A DNA stretch of 6,395 bases from CAYHWW01 sp964360145 (GCA_964360145.1 CAYHWW010000185.1:1-6395), one strand, 5' to 3'. Positions 1-5,997 are shown, counted from the first letter of the stretch. Notes: generated from the letters alone by a model not told the origin. Translations and numbers: made by a program.

Positions 1-1874
1 TACTGGGCGCTACGGGCGAACTGCCTCACGGCTTCATTGAGCTGGCGTCTGCCCACTGCAGGCGTCAACCCCACCATCTCATAAATAAGGCCCCAATCCG
101 TGACCCAGTGGTCGGGCAGCAAGAAGTCCATGATGCCCAACTCGCCCCGTCGTTCCCACAGGGTTGTAGCAACTCGGCGTACGCTTTCGCGGAAAGAGGT
201 GTTCAAGGGATTATCAAGCTGGCGTCTTACCCAACGGGGCGTGGCGCCATACCGGCCATGTACGACCTCATCAGCTTCGTAGCGCACGCGCAGGAGCATG
301 AAATCATATTGCCACTTGGTAAAACCGCCCTTGCTGCTTGTATAAAGATCAAGGCGCTTCTCAAGGGGCAGCTGGGGCCAAATGTCTGAATGGAAAATCT
401 CAGCGCCTGCCGACGCATACGCAGGCTCCACTTCGCCAGCCCAAGACCGGAGGGAGTGTACGGCGGGATTCATATCCCGCTGGTATTCATCCGCCTCAAG
501 GGCCATGTCTTCCTGGAGCCTTGTGCGTACCTCTTCGCGAAACTCTGTGAGCAGCAGCGACGCAGGCACCATCTTTTCTAGTTCACGGACGACCTTTGCA
601 CTGCCGCCGTAGGGGCGCCTCAGCTGAGGAACCACAACCGTAGCGATATGGTTCCGAACCCCTGAAACATACTCAGGAGATGCGTAGATGGGGAGCGCTT
701 CCATCAGTTCGCTATGATAGCGACCACCGGTCCGGCGCAAAATGCCGACATCCACGGGATGCACATGCGTAGAAACGTGGCCAGCACGCGCTTCTTCCAC
801 TTCGCGAGCAAGCGTTTTGCCCATAACATGCCTCAGCTGCGGATGCGTGAACAGCGTCGCCAGCCTGACAGCCGTATCCGATCCAATAGTCTGCGTAGGA
901 TCGGCAAGGAAAAGATCTATAAGTAAAATGGTGTTGTCCAGCTGTTGGGCCACGACATTAGAAGCGCTTTGGCTATTCGCTTCAACCAAGCGCAACGCCT
1001 CTGTGATGGCCGCGTTGAGGTCCGCTACGGGATTATAACTAGGAATGACGGGCCGCACCGGCCTGCTCCCATCGATGGCCTCCCTCATCGCACGCAGCTC
1101 TCGTAAAACGCCGGGCGGCTGGGTCTCAGGATAGCGCACCTCAGGGGTGCCCCTCTCGTAACGGCGGATCGTGAGGAAGAGCCGCTGCAATGAACGGCGC
1201 AGATCACGCTGCTGCTCAGGGTTCATGGCCTCACGGACTTCGCTACGGCCGCCATCAGCCACGGTACTCACTATGCGATTCAGGCCCTCATACAAGGACT
1301 CACGGGGGTAACCCGCCGCTTCGAGGATGGGGATGGCCCTGAGATCAGCCTGTGCCTGCAGGGCCTGAAAGCCGCGTTGCCGGCGACTGCGGGAATCATC
1401 ATCTTCCCGCTCACTAAAGGGCTGCGCAAGAGCTTGGGCGAGAAGGCCAGCGAGTCTCACCGTGCCAGCGCGCAGGGTAGTTGCCGCGGGCTCGGTGCCT
1501 TCGGGCCTATAAAACAACTCAAAAAGTCCGGTAGACACGAAAACGATATTGCGCTGATAGCTAATGCCCGACGGCTGGATCGTGCGCACCGAAATCAGCG
1601 GTGCTTCGTTGGCGATGACGTAGATGTCGTCAATGACCGCAAGAGTGCTGCTCTGAAGACTACGAGCGGCCTCGCTCAGGCGCCCAAAGGTCGTACGAGC
1701 CGTCCGGTAGACCAACGGCAAGGCCTCTTCAGGAACAACCTTGCCCCCAAAATCGCAGAGTTCTTCGATGTTTTGGGTGGCTGTACTGGAGCCACCAGCC
1801 CAAACTCCGCACGGAACGCATAACGACAAAGCGATCCAAAGGAGAATAAGCGTGCGAATAGCGTGGGGGCGCAT
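1..1874 (-). CDS. Exported protein with degenerate (pseudo) M48 metallopeptidase domain and helical C-terminal region, partial
   Basis: The frame is open from the ATG at 1874 to the window edge, giving 624 codons; the 3' end lies outside. Residues 1-26 form a Sec signal peptide: basic start, hydrophobic core LILLWIALSL, probable cleavage after VWA (24-26). Residues about 89-201 follow the layout of M48 zinc peptidases. There is a strand-like segment ending IVFVSTGLFELF (110-121), a helix LAGLLAQALAQP (141-152) at the place of the HExxH helix, QAQAD (173-177) at the place of the ExxAD helix, and then EAAGYPRESL (185-194), like the family's AGYdP motif. The expected ligands are replaced: Q147, Q151 and Q175 stand where His, His and Glu belong, and A148 replaces the catalytic Glu. 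Proteolysis is therefore unlikely, and a binding, scaffold or chaperone-like role in the envelope is my inference. The remainder (about 202-624) is predicted helical and I do not recognise it. One stretch, HPQLRHVMGKTL (344-355), resembles the repeat motif of the upstream exported protein. No Shine-Dalgarno precedes the start. An in-frame TGA lies just upstream, near 1910, with no other ATG between. Confidence 0.85.
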   Translation of the reverse strand, partial: MRPHAIRTLILLWIALSLCVPCGVWAGGSSTATQNIEELCDFGGKVVPEEALPLVYRTARTTFGRLSEAARSLQSSTLAVIDDIYVIANEAPLISVRTIQPSGISYQRNIVFVSTGLFELFYRPEGTEPAATTLRAGTVRLAGLLAQALAQPFSEREDDDSRSRRQRGFQALQAQADLRAIPILEAAGYPRESLYEGLNRIVSTVADGGRSEVREAMNPEQQRDLRRSLQRLFLTIRRYERGTPEVRYPETQPPGVLRELRAMREAIDGSRPVRPVIPSYNPVADLNAAITEALRLVEANSQSASNVVAQQLDNTILLIDLFLADPTQTIGSDTAVRLATLFTHPQLRHVMGKTLAREVEEARAGHVSTHVHPVDVGILRRTGGRYHSELMEALPIYASPEYVSGVRNHIATVVVPQLRRPYGGSAKVVRELEKMVPASLLLTEFREEVRTRLQEDMALEADEYQRDMNPAVHSLRSWAGEVEPAYASAGAEIFHSDIWPQLPLEKRLDLYTSSKGGFTKWQYDFMLLRVRYEADEVVHGRYGATPRWVRRQLDNPLNTSFRESVRRVATTLWERRGELGIMDFLLPDHWVTDWGLIYEMVGLTPAVGRRQLNEAVRQFARSAQ

Positions 1875-1881
1875 GGCGCGG

Positions 1882-1911
1882 CTTATAGCAAAACAATACG
1901 ATATAAGTCAA
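1882..1911 (-). promoter_or_regulatory. Sigma70-type promoter with extended -10, probably giving a leaderless transcript
   Basis: On the minus strand, TTGACT (1911-1906) matches 5 of 6 bases of the -35 consensus. After an 18-base spacer comes TATAAG (1887-1882), 5 of 6 of the -10 consensus, preceded by TGC, which makes an extended -10 (TGnTATAAG). Only seven bases separate the -10 from the ATG at 1874, so the expected start of transcription falls at or within a base or two of the start codon. The gene would then have no room for a ribosome binding site. The promoter lies between two co-directional genes, so the downstream gene can be expressed independently of the upstream one. Confidence 0.7.
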
Positions 1912-1924
1912 CTACTTAAACCGC

Positions 1925-1957
1925 CGACCCGTGGCCTAACAAAGGCAATCAGGGTCG
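1925..1957 (-). terminator. Possible hairpin terminator between the two exported-protein genes
   Basis: Beginning 11 bases after the stop codon of the upstream gene, the minus strand has a two-part stem. An outer CGACCC/GGGTCG pair (1957-1952 with 1930-1925) encloses an inner GCCT/AGGC pair (1946-1943 with 1937-1934) with a five-base loop. The tail, GCGGTTTAAG, has only three T residues, so this is a weak intrinsic terminator at best. Its place just before a strong promoter fits a transcription-unit boundary. Confidence 0.35.
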
Positions 1958-1968
1958 CCAGAACCCAA

Positions 1969-4179
1969 TCAACGTCCCAACAAACGCAGAGCCACGCGCC
2001 GCACTCGGGTGGCATTGCTTTCGGGGACGCACTGAACAGCGGCGGCAGACCCCTCTAAGAGAGCCGAAAGTGCTTGTTGAAGCTCCGGCGCGACATGCCG
2101 AAGATCGGGACGCGCAACCAGGTCACGAAGGTCGTGGACCCGCTGCGCCTCAGAAAGGAAGGGGCTCAGGGGATCGGCGCCGTGGGCAGAGCGCGCCAGA
2201 GCAGCCTCCCGATAACCGGCACGCTCGTTGGGCTGAAGCGGGGCGGCGTCATCATTCGCGGGCCTGTATTCGCTGCGCAGGCGTACAGCATCAGCGGTGA
2301 CTACGGCAGCTGCCTCCCTCATCCTCGCATTATGGCTGGGGGTTGCCGTCAGCGCCGCCGTGCGCCCCCTGGCCATGCCTAGGATGCGGTCGAAGACATC
2401 GGTCCGGCTTGAAGAGAGATGGGCGACCAAGCGGCCGAGCGGTGCGTTCCTCAAATCCAAAGCACTCTGGGTTCCTACGCGCACGGCGAACTCATCAAGG
2501 AATGGACGCACATCCGCAAACGTCCATGACGCCATATGACGGCCCAATGCCGCGAACAACGGGCCCTGCCCCTCGACATGCCTCAGGGACTTCTCATAAA
2601 CGCGAAAGGTTTGGCGGAACTCTTCGCGGGCTGCAGGGTTAGATACGCTCCTCTGGGCCAGATTCGTTAGAAACACCTGCAAGGCATCGCCGCTGAGATG
2701 AGGGCTGTCTACCGTAAGGGCGCGGATCTCAGGGTATCGCTCAGCGGCGCCCACCAAGGCCTCTTGAACTGCCGCATCCGCCTGGTCGCGCTGCAGGAGC
2801 GTTGCGAAAAGCCCCCGTACGTCTGGCTCATCAACATAGGAGGTGAGAATGTATGCGTAGCGATCGCCGCCCGTACGCTGCGACACATGAAGCTTCAGCC
2901 ACGTCACAAGCTGTCTGCGGACCCTGGGGTCCGAAACAAGGTCGCGGAGCAGTGGGAGATAGCGATCACTCAACTGCGGGGAATGGCCCGCTTCGATCAG
3001 CGAGATGAGCCCTTCGCGCACCGCAGGATCCCCACGGCGCTCAGCCAGAGCAAAAAACGCACCCTTGTCAAAATCGATGCGGAGGGATTCGACAGTGAGG
3101 GCATCGACCCCTGGCTGGCCGGCATAGGGCTGCAGGGCCGTCCTGAGGGCTCGGACCAGACTGATGGGGCTGAGGCAAAGCTCTGTGCCAGAACGTAAGA
3201 GCAAGTCCCGGGACTCAGGAGAAGGGTGCCTCTGCAAGTAACTTGCGGCCCTCTCAGCAAAAGGACTGTACCGTGCGCCCAGAAGCTGGACCGCCAGAGA
3301 CGGCGGCAGGTCGTTTCTCCCAATAAGATGACTGACAGCCTTCTCCAAATCAGGATCCACACCTTGCCAGCTGCTGTAGCCCCCCCAACCCGTGGAGCTC
3401 CGCTGCGCCCTAGACACGGCATCGCGAATCATGTCCATGAGGCTTTGCCTCAGTTCAGGGGGCAGCTCGGGCAAGTGATGGATCAGTCTGTGGCGGGCCT
3501 CGTTGTTCATGCGCGTCCGAGGCTCATTCCCTGAAAGGGCGACGAGCCGCTGCAAGCCGTCGGGGAGGCCCTCGAGAGCGGTGAAATAAGAGTCATGGGT
3601 GCTGAACTCATCCGTCAGCTGGATCAATCGTTCCTGTATACGCGGCGGCTGGGCACTGAGTTCCTCCAGAACGGCATCGTAAATCGTGTGGCGCAGGCTG
3701 CTGATGATCCTTTCGTAAGCAATACGGGACCGGGGATGTTCACTGAAAAGAATGGCCTCCATGGATTGCCGGATCTCAGGGTGATGGCTGGCCGCTTCAT
3801 TGAGAAAGCGAGAGGCCTTGGCGTTGTGCGAATAAAAATGCGTCTCAAACACGAAATCAAGGCTCCGTCGGGTGCTCTCAACGTCATTACCAACCAAAAA
3901 ACGGGCCAGGGTCTCGCGGATTTCGGGATTCTCGCTTTCCGCGAGGGATCGCAGCGTGCCCTCATCATAGCCGCTGCCATAACGAACCCCGCCCTCACTG
4001 GCAGGATGGGCGGCGCGGTTGTTCAACTCTTCAAGGATGCGTTGATAAGTGCGTGCCTCCGCCGCTAAAAGCCCCTCTGGCACACGGGCGAAAGCCCCGG
4101 AGCCCCCCAGGGCCAAGGCTCCAGCAAAAAACACAATCCCCCACGCCTTTGACCGGCACCGCAACCCCGATAGACCCAT
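1969..4179 (-). CDS. Exported HEAT-like helical-repeat protein, function unknown
   Basis: This is a 736-residue protein when started at the ATG at 4179. That start gives a textbook Sec signal peptide: basic residues R7, R9 and K11, a hydrophobic core IVFFAGALALGG, and AFA at 29-31 before a probable cleavage. The mature protein should therefore be periplasmic or secreted. After it, almost the whole chain is predicted helical, with a recurring motif of the form (D/N/H)P-x-(V/I/L)-R-x-x-(L/M)-x-x-(L/I)(L/I). Clear copies start at residues 84, 133, 240, 384, 417 and 451, and weaker ones at 514 and 690. This spacing and pattern resemble HEAT/ARM-type alpha-solenoids, which usually bind proteins. 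I see no catalytic motif and cannot assign a named family. An in-frame ATG at 4287 would add 36 residues, but these are Pro/Ala-rich, precede the signal peptide and have no ribosome binding site, so I reject that start. No good Shine-Dalgarno precedes 4179 either. The gene lies upstream of another exported protein on the same strand, 94 bases away, and the two may work together. Confidence 0.85.
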   Translation of the reverse strand: MGLSGLRCRSKAWGIVFFAGALALGGSGAFARVPEGLLAAEARTYQRILEELNNRAAHPASEGGVRYGSGYDEGTLRSLAESENPEIRETLARFLVGNDVESTRRSLDFVFETHFYSHNAKASRFLNEAASHHPEIRQSMEAILFSEHPRSRIAYERIISSLRHTIYDAVLEELSAQPPRIQERLIQLTDEFSTHDSYFTALEGLPDGLQRLVALSGNEPRTRMNNEARHRLIHHLPELPPELRQSLMDMIRDAVSRAQRSSTGWGGYSSWQGVDPDLEKAVSHLIGRNDLPPSLAVQLLGARYSPFAERAASYLQRHPSPESRDLLLRSGTELCLSPISLVRALRTALQPYAGQPGVDALTVESLRIDFDKGAFFALAERRGDPAVREGLISLIEAGHSPQLSDRYLPLLRDLVSDPRVRRQLVTWLKLHVSQRTGGDRYAYILTSYVDEPDVRGLFATLLQRDQADAAVQEALVGAAERYPEIRALTVDSPHLSGDALQVFLTNLAQRSVSNPAAREEFRQTFRVYEKSLRHVEGQGPLFAALGRHMASWTFADVRPFLDEFAVRVGTQSALDLRNAPLGRLVAHLSSSRTDVFDRILGMARGRTAALTATPSHNARMREAAAVVTADAVRLRSEYRPANDDAAPLQPNERAGYREAALARSAHGADPLSPFLSEAQRVHDLRDLVARPDLRHVAPELQQALSALLEGSAAAVQCVPESNATRVRRVALRLLGR

Positions 4180-4215
4180 ACGATCTACGGATCGGCAAAA
4201 AACAGCCCTGACTTT

Positions 4216-4245
4216 AGAGTATTCCGGGGCATGGGGCGCCGCCAA
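4216..4245 (-). promoter_or_regulatory. Weak candidate promoter for the HEAT-like exported protein
   Basis: On the minus strand, TTGGCG (4245-4240) and TACTCT (4221-4216) lie 18 bases apart. They match the -35 in 4 of 6 positions and the -10 in 3 of 6, including the T1, A2 and T6 positions that matter most. A transcript from here would have a leader of about 30 bases before the ATG at 4179. This supports 4179 over 4287 as the start, but the hexamers are weak and could be chance. Confidence 0.25.
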
Positions 4246-4350
4246 TGGGACACCCTGACCCGGAAATGATGCGGGCGACGGCGCCATGGGGCTACAGCGT
4301 CGCTAAAGGTTTGGCATGCCCATTGCTATTACATTGGATGGGAGGTGGGA

Positions 4351-4407
4351 GTGAGTAAGAGAGAAGCAGACTCGAATATGAGCTTTCATCTTGGGGGTCG
4401 ACGCTAA
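4351..4407 (+). CDS. Possible 18-codon leader peptide upstream of the hydrolase
   Basis: GGAGG at 4341-4345 stands five bases before a GTG (4351) that opens an 18-codon frame ending in TAA at 4405-4407. The peptide reads VSKREADSNMSFHLGGRR with the first residue read as Met. The Shine-Dalgarno core and its spacing are the same as those of the hydrolase itself. A terminator-like hairpin follows 41 bases after the stop, so translation of this ORF could influence the hairpin. There is no run of one amino acid of the kind seen in classical biosynthetic attenuators. The length is short enough for chance, and no homology can be seen by eye. Confidence 0.25.
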   Translation: MSKREADSNMSFHLGGRR

Positions 4408-4448
4408 AAAGCGAAGGCCGCTGACCAGGCTCGTAACTTGGCCACATG

Positions 4449-4491
4449 CCCTGCCCGGAGTGATCGTAAAATCACCCGGGCAGGGTTTATT
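4449..4491 (+). promoter_or_regulatory. Leader hairpin with U-rich tail against the hydrolase ribosome binding site (attenuator candidate)
   Basis: CCCTGCCCGG (4449-4458) pairs perfectly with CCGGGCAGGG (4476-4485). Past a one-base bulge (A4459) the stem continues as GTGAT/ATCAC (4460-4464 with 4471-4475), leaving a six-base loop CGTAAA. The next six bases are TTTATT, five of six T, as in an intrinsic terminator on the plus strand, and then the Shine-Dalgarno GGAGG begins at once. There is no upstream plus-strand gene in the window whose transcript would need ending here. The element more likely acts within the hydrolase's own leader, by attenuation, by placing structure next to the ribosome binding site, or by protecting the mRNA 5' end. 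Read on the minus strand there is no T-run after the stem. Confidence 0.6.
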
Positions 4492-4496
4492 GGAGG
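4492..4496 (+). promoter_or_regulatory. Strong ribosome binding site of the hydrolase
   Basis: GGAGG lies five bases before the ATG at 4502, which decides that start. The frame can be extended upstream to a TTG at 4391, but the extension would run through the hairpin and encode a Pro/Arg-rich stretch unlike the family. Confidence 0.85.
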
Positions 4497-4501
4497 ACGC
4501 G

Positions 4502-5155
4502 ATGAGGAAGGCAGTAGAGATTTATGAAGATGGTGTCACCCTTCAAGGGGATCTCGCCGTTCCTGTTGGTGCTCGGGGCATTGTGCTCTTCGCCCACGGC
4601 AGCGACAGCAGCCGACTGAGCCCCCGGAACAGGGAGGTCGCTCGCAACATCAATCAAGCGGGTTTAGCTACATTGCTCTTCGATCTTCTGACGCCACTGG
4701 AGGCGGAAGACAGGGCCAATGTTTTTGACATTCGCCTCCTCGCGGACCGACTCAAGACCGCCACGACATGGGTGGGCTGCCAACCAGAGTTGCGGGACCT
4801 GGCCATAGGCTACTTCGGCGCAAGCACCGGTGCCGCGGCGGCGTTGCTTGCCGCCGCTGACATTGGCCGCAAAATCAGTGCCGTCGTTTCCCGGGGAGGT
4901 CGGCCTGACCTTGTCGATGAGGACAGCCTCAGCAAAGTGGAGGGCCAGACCCTGCTCATCGTGGGCGGCGAAGACTACCCCGTCCTGGAACTCAACCGAA
5001 AGACATTGGTGAAACTTAAAAAGGGCGAACTCATCGTCATCCCTGGCGCCACTCATCTCTTTGAAGAGCCAGGCGCCCTAGAGCAAGTGTCGATGGAGGC
5101 GACCCAGTGGTTCACCCGATTCCTTGTGGCGAACCCCGCTCATAAAGTTGCCTGA
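4502..5155 (+). CDS. Dienelactone hydrolase-like alpha/beta hydrolase
   Basis: The 217-residue protein has the full alpha/beta hydrolase signature. The oxyanion-hole motif is FAHGS (30-34), and the nucleophile elbow is GASTG with Ser108 (106-110). The acid is probably Asp158 in VGGEDYPV, and the catalytic His185 lies in GATHLFEEPG. The length and the motif wording match the small dienelactone-hydrolase-type family that often occurs beside, or fused to, phosphoribosyltransferase domains. No such partner lies in this window. There is no signal peptide, so it should be cytoplasmic. The substrate is unknown; these proteins are esterase-like serine hydrolases and the family name does not prove activity on dienelactone. 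The gene stands alone on the plus strand, divergent from the exported-protein genes and convergent with the SWIB gene. It is preceded by a structured leader that may regulate it. Confidence 0.9.
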   Translation: MRKAVEIYEDGVTLQGDLAVPVGARGIVLFAHGSDSSRLSPRNREVARNINQAGLATLLFDLLTPLEAEDRANVFDIRLLADRLKTATTWVGCQPELRDLAIGYFGASTGAAAALLAAADIGRKISAVVSRGGRPDLVDEDSLSKVEGQTLLIVGGEDYPVLELNRKTLVKLKKGELIVIPGATHLFEEPGALEQVSMEATQWFTRFLVANPAHKVA

Positions 5156-5160
5156 ACCGC

Positions 5161-5179
5161 ACGCCCCGACGCGGGGCGT
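5161..5179. terminator. GC-rich hairpin between convergent genes
   Basis: ACGCCCC (5161-5167) pairs perfectly with GGGGCGT (5173-5179) around a five-base loop. It sits in the 27 bases between the hydrolase stop codon and the SWIB stop codon, where a shared bidirectional terminator would be expected. Neither strand has a T-run after the stem, so it is not a canonical intrinsic terminator. It may instead stabilise the mRNA 3' ends or help another termination mode. Confidence 0.45.
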
Positions 5180-5182
5180 CGC

Positions 5183-5473
5183 TCACACCTTTATCAAGTG
5201 TTTCTTCAGGTATTTCATCATGGCGAACATGTTCACGCTCTTAGAGGTGCCGAACACTTTCGCCAGCTTCGCGTCAGGGTTGATCTGGCGCTTGTTCTTC
5301 TTGTCCTGAAGCTTGTTCTTCTTGATGTAGGCCCAGAGCTTTTTCACGGCTTGGGTACGGGGAAGGGGCTTGGACCCCACGATGGCACCGAAATCGTCCG
5401 AGGGACGAAGGGGAGCCATGAAGGCAGCGCTGGGTTTTCTCTTGGACTTTGCTTTCTTCTTCTTTTTAGCCAT
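5183..5473 (-). CDS. SWIB/MDM2-domain protein
   Basis: This is a 96-residue basic protein. Residues 1-13 are a Lys/Arg-rich tail (MAKKKKKAKSKRK). Residues about 18-95 are a complete SWIB domain, with the family's most conserved stretches GSKPLPRTQAVKKLWAYIKK (33-52), NKLQD (53-57), KRQINPDAKL (61-70) and FGTSKSVNMF (74-83). SWIB domains are best known from eukaryotic SWI/SNF chromatin remodellers, but small stand-alone versions occur in many bacteria, where their role is poorly understood. In chlamydiae one is fused to a topoisomerase. The basic tail suggests nucleic-acid association, which is inference. The gene follows the response regulator by 38 bases on the same strand with no convincing terminator between, so the two may share a transcript. 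The sequence before the ATG has GGGG only one base away, too close for a normal Shine-Dalgarno. A possible -10 (TATGGT) would put the transcript start within a few bases of the ATG. Confidence 0.95.
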   Translation of the reverse strand: MAKKKKKAKSKRKPSAAFMAPLRPSDDFGAIVGSKPLPRTQAVKKLWAYIKKNKLQDKKNKRQINPDAKLAKVFGTSKSVNMFAMMKYLKKHLIKV

Positions 5474-5511
5474 GCCCCAATTGTGACCATAAAATGAGGG
5501 GAAAACAAGGG

Positions 5512-5901
5512 TTAGTGCCCACCCCCCAAAGATGAAGCCTCCGCGCTCAAAATCTCATCAAGAACCGTATGCAGAAAGGGTTTCCGCAGGAGCTTCGTAT
5601 TGGGAATGGCATGAAATGCTTGGATGCGCGGAGACTCCAATACGCTGCCCGTGGCCATGATGATGGGAATATGGGGGTACTTGCGGCGGACGACCGTCGC
5701 GACGTGCGTGCCATCAAAACTGCACTTGAAATCAAAATCAGTAATGACGGCATCCACTGCATGGCCCGTCTCGATGAAACTGAAAGCCTCCTCAGGGCTG
5801 GCCTTCATGACAAGATCCCAACGATCCTCAAGGAACAGCGCATAGGTGTCGCGAATCATCTCATCGTCATCCACAACCAGAATACGGAGCCGGGGTGTCA
5901 T
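5512..5901 (-). CDS. Single-domain response regulator (receiver only)
   Basis: The 129-residue protein is a complete CheY-like receiver with no output domain. The acidic metal-binding cluster is D11-D12-D13 in LVVDDDE, the phosphoacceptor is D55 in VITDFDF, the switch Thr is T84 in IIMATGS, and the conserved Lys-Pro pair is K107-P108 in LLRKPF. All key residues are present, so phosphotransfer should be possible. The partner kinase and the target are not in the window. The chain ends soon after the receiver, with a Gly-rich tail (LGGGH). The SWIB gene follows on the same strand 38 bases downstream, and an HTH gene is divergent upstream. AAGG stands one base before the ATG, which is too close for a good ribosome binding site. 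An inverted repeat covers the bases just before the start and includes this AAGG. Signalling by protein-protein contact, as in CheY or Spo0F, is the usual mode for such regulators. Confidence 0.93.
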   Translation of the reverse strand: MTPRLRILVVDDDEMIRDTYALFLEDRWDLVMKASPEEAFSFIETGHAVDAVITDFDFKCSFDGTHVATVVRRKYPHIPIIMATGSVLESPRIQAFHAIPNTKLLRKPFLHTVLDEILSAEASSLGGGH

Positions 5902-5902
5902 G

Positions 5903-5922
5903 CCTTGGTGTTATGTCCAAGG
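5903..5922. promoter_or_regulatory. Hyphenated palindrome before the response regulator start (operator or mRNA hairpin candidate)
   Basis: CCTTGG (5903-5908) and CCAAGG (5917-5922) are perfect inverted repeats around an eight-base spacer. With one bulged base the match extends to GCC...GGGC. On the minus strand the spacer contains CATAAC (5915-5910), which matches four of six bases of a -10 element, eight bases before the regulator's ATG. I find no good matching -35. As DNA it could be an operator covering the promoter, and as RNA it would hide the AAGG before the ATG. Confidence 0.35.
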
Positions 5923-5957
5923 GCCGAAAAAGGAAACTATTTATTCGATACTTTAAA

Positions 5958-5986
5958 TTGACTGGTGAGTACGACTTGGATAGCTA
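5958..5986 (+). promoter_or_regulatory. Possible promoter of the HTH gene
   Basis: TTGACT (5958-5963) matches five of six bases of the -35 consensus and is the same hexamer as in the strong promoter at 1906-1911. At 17 bases the -10 position holds TAGCTA (5981-5986), which keeps only the first TA. The flanking bases 5937-5960 are AT-rich, as expected of a promoter region between divergent genes. The -10 is poor, so the call is tentative. Confidence 0.3.
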
Positions 5987-5997
5987 TGCAACGGCCT

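Larger units (their letters stand above)
4180..4501. other. Divergent intergenic region between exported protein and hydrolase
   Basis: These 322 bases separate two divergently transcribed genes. They contain the weak minus-strand promoter candidate, a GGCATGCC palindrome (4313-4320), a plus-strand TTGGCA (4311-4316) that matches the -35 consensus in 5 of 6 positions, and the possible leader ORF and hairpin listed separately. At 17 bases from TTGGCA lies TTGGAT, a poor -10, so the plus-strand promoter is not settled. No RNA gene or longer coding frame is convincing here. Confidence 0.5.

Noticed and set aside
1377..1823. Long plus-strand open frame opposite the pseudopeptidase gene
   Set aside because: It overlaps the minus-strand coding frame completely, encodes a composition without recognisable motifs, and has no start signals. 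It is an antisense shadow of a GC-rich gene.
1800..1874. Lipoprotein signal (lipobox) in the pseudopeptidase protein
   Set aside because: Cys19 and Cys22 are preceded by LSL and CVP, which do not fit the lipobox pattern. The VWA site is a better ordinary signal-peptidase cleavage.
2698..4068. Plus-strand open frames (2698-3198 and 3595-4068) opposite the HEAT-like gene
   Set aside because: They show no motifs and no ribosome binding sites and lie fully within a 736-codon minus-strand frame with clear protein-like repeats.
4181..4194. Five-base inverted repeat CGATC/GATCG next to the ATG at 4179
   Set aside because: It is short enough to occur by chance, and its position matters only if the start at 4179 is right. 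I do not count it as a supported regulatory site.
4180..4287. N-terminal extension of the HEAT-like exported protein to an ATG at 4287
   Set aside because: It would place 36 Pro/Ala-rich residues before a clear signal peptide, with no ribosome binding site, and would put the candidate promoter inside the gene.
4313..4320. GGCATGCC palindrome in the divergent intergenic region
   Set aside because: An eight-base perfect palindrome without a second copy or extension is weak evidence for an operator.
4391..4501. N-terminal extension of the hydrolase to a TTG at 4391
   Set aside because: The ATG at 4502 has an ideal GGAGG, and the extension would run through the hairpin and add residues unlike the family.
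5474..5511. Terminator between the response regulator and SWIB genes
   Set aside because: G-runs and C-runs are present, but they form only a short irregular stem without a good T-tract, so read-through seems more likely.
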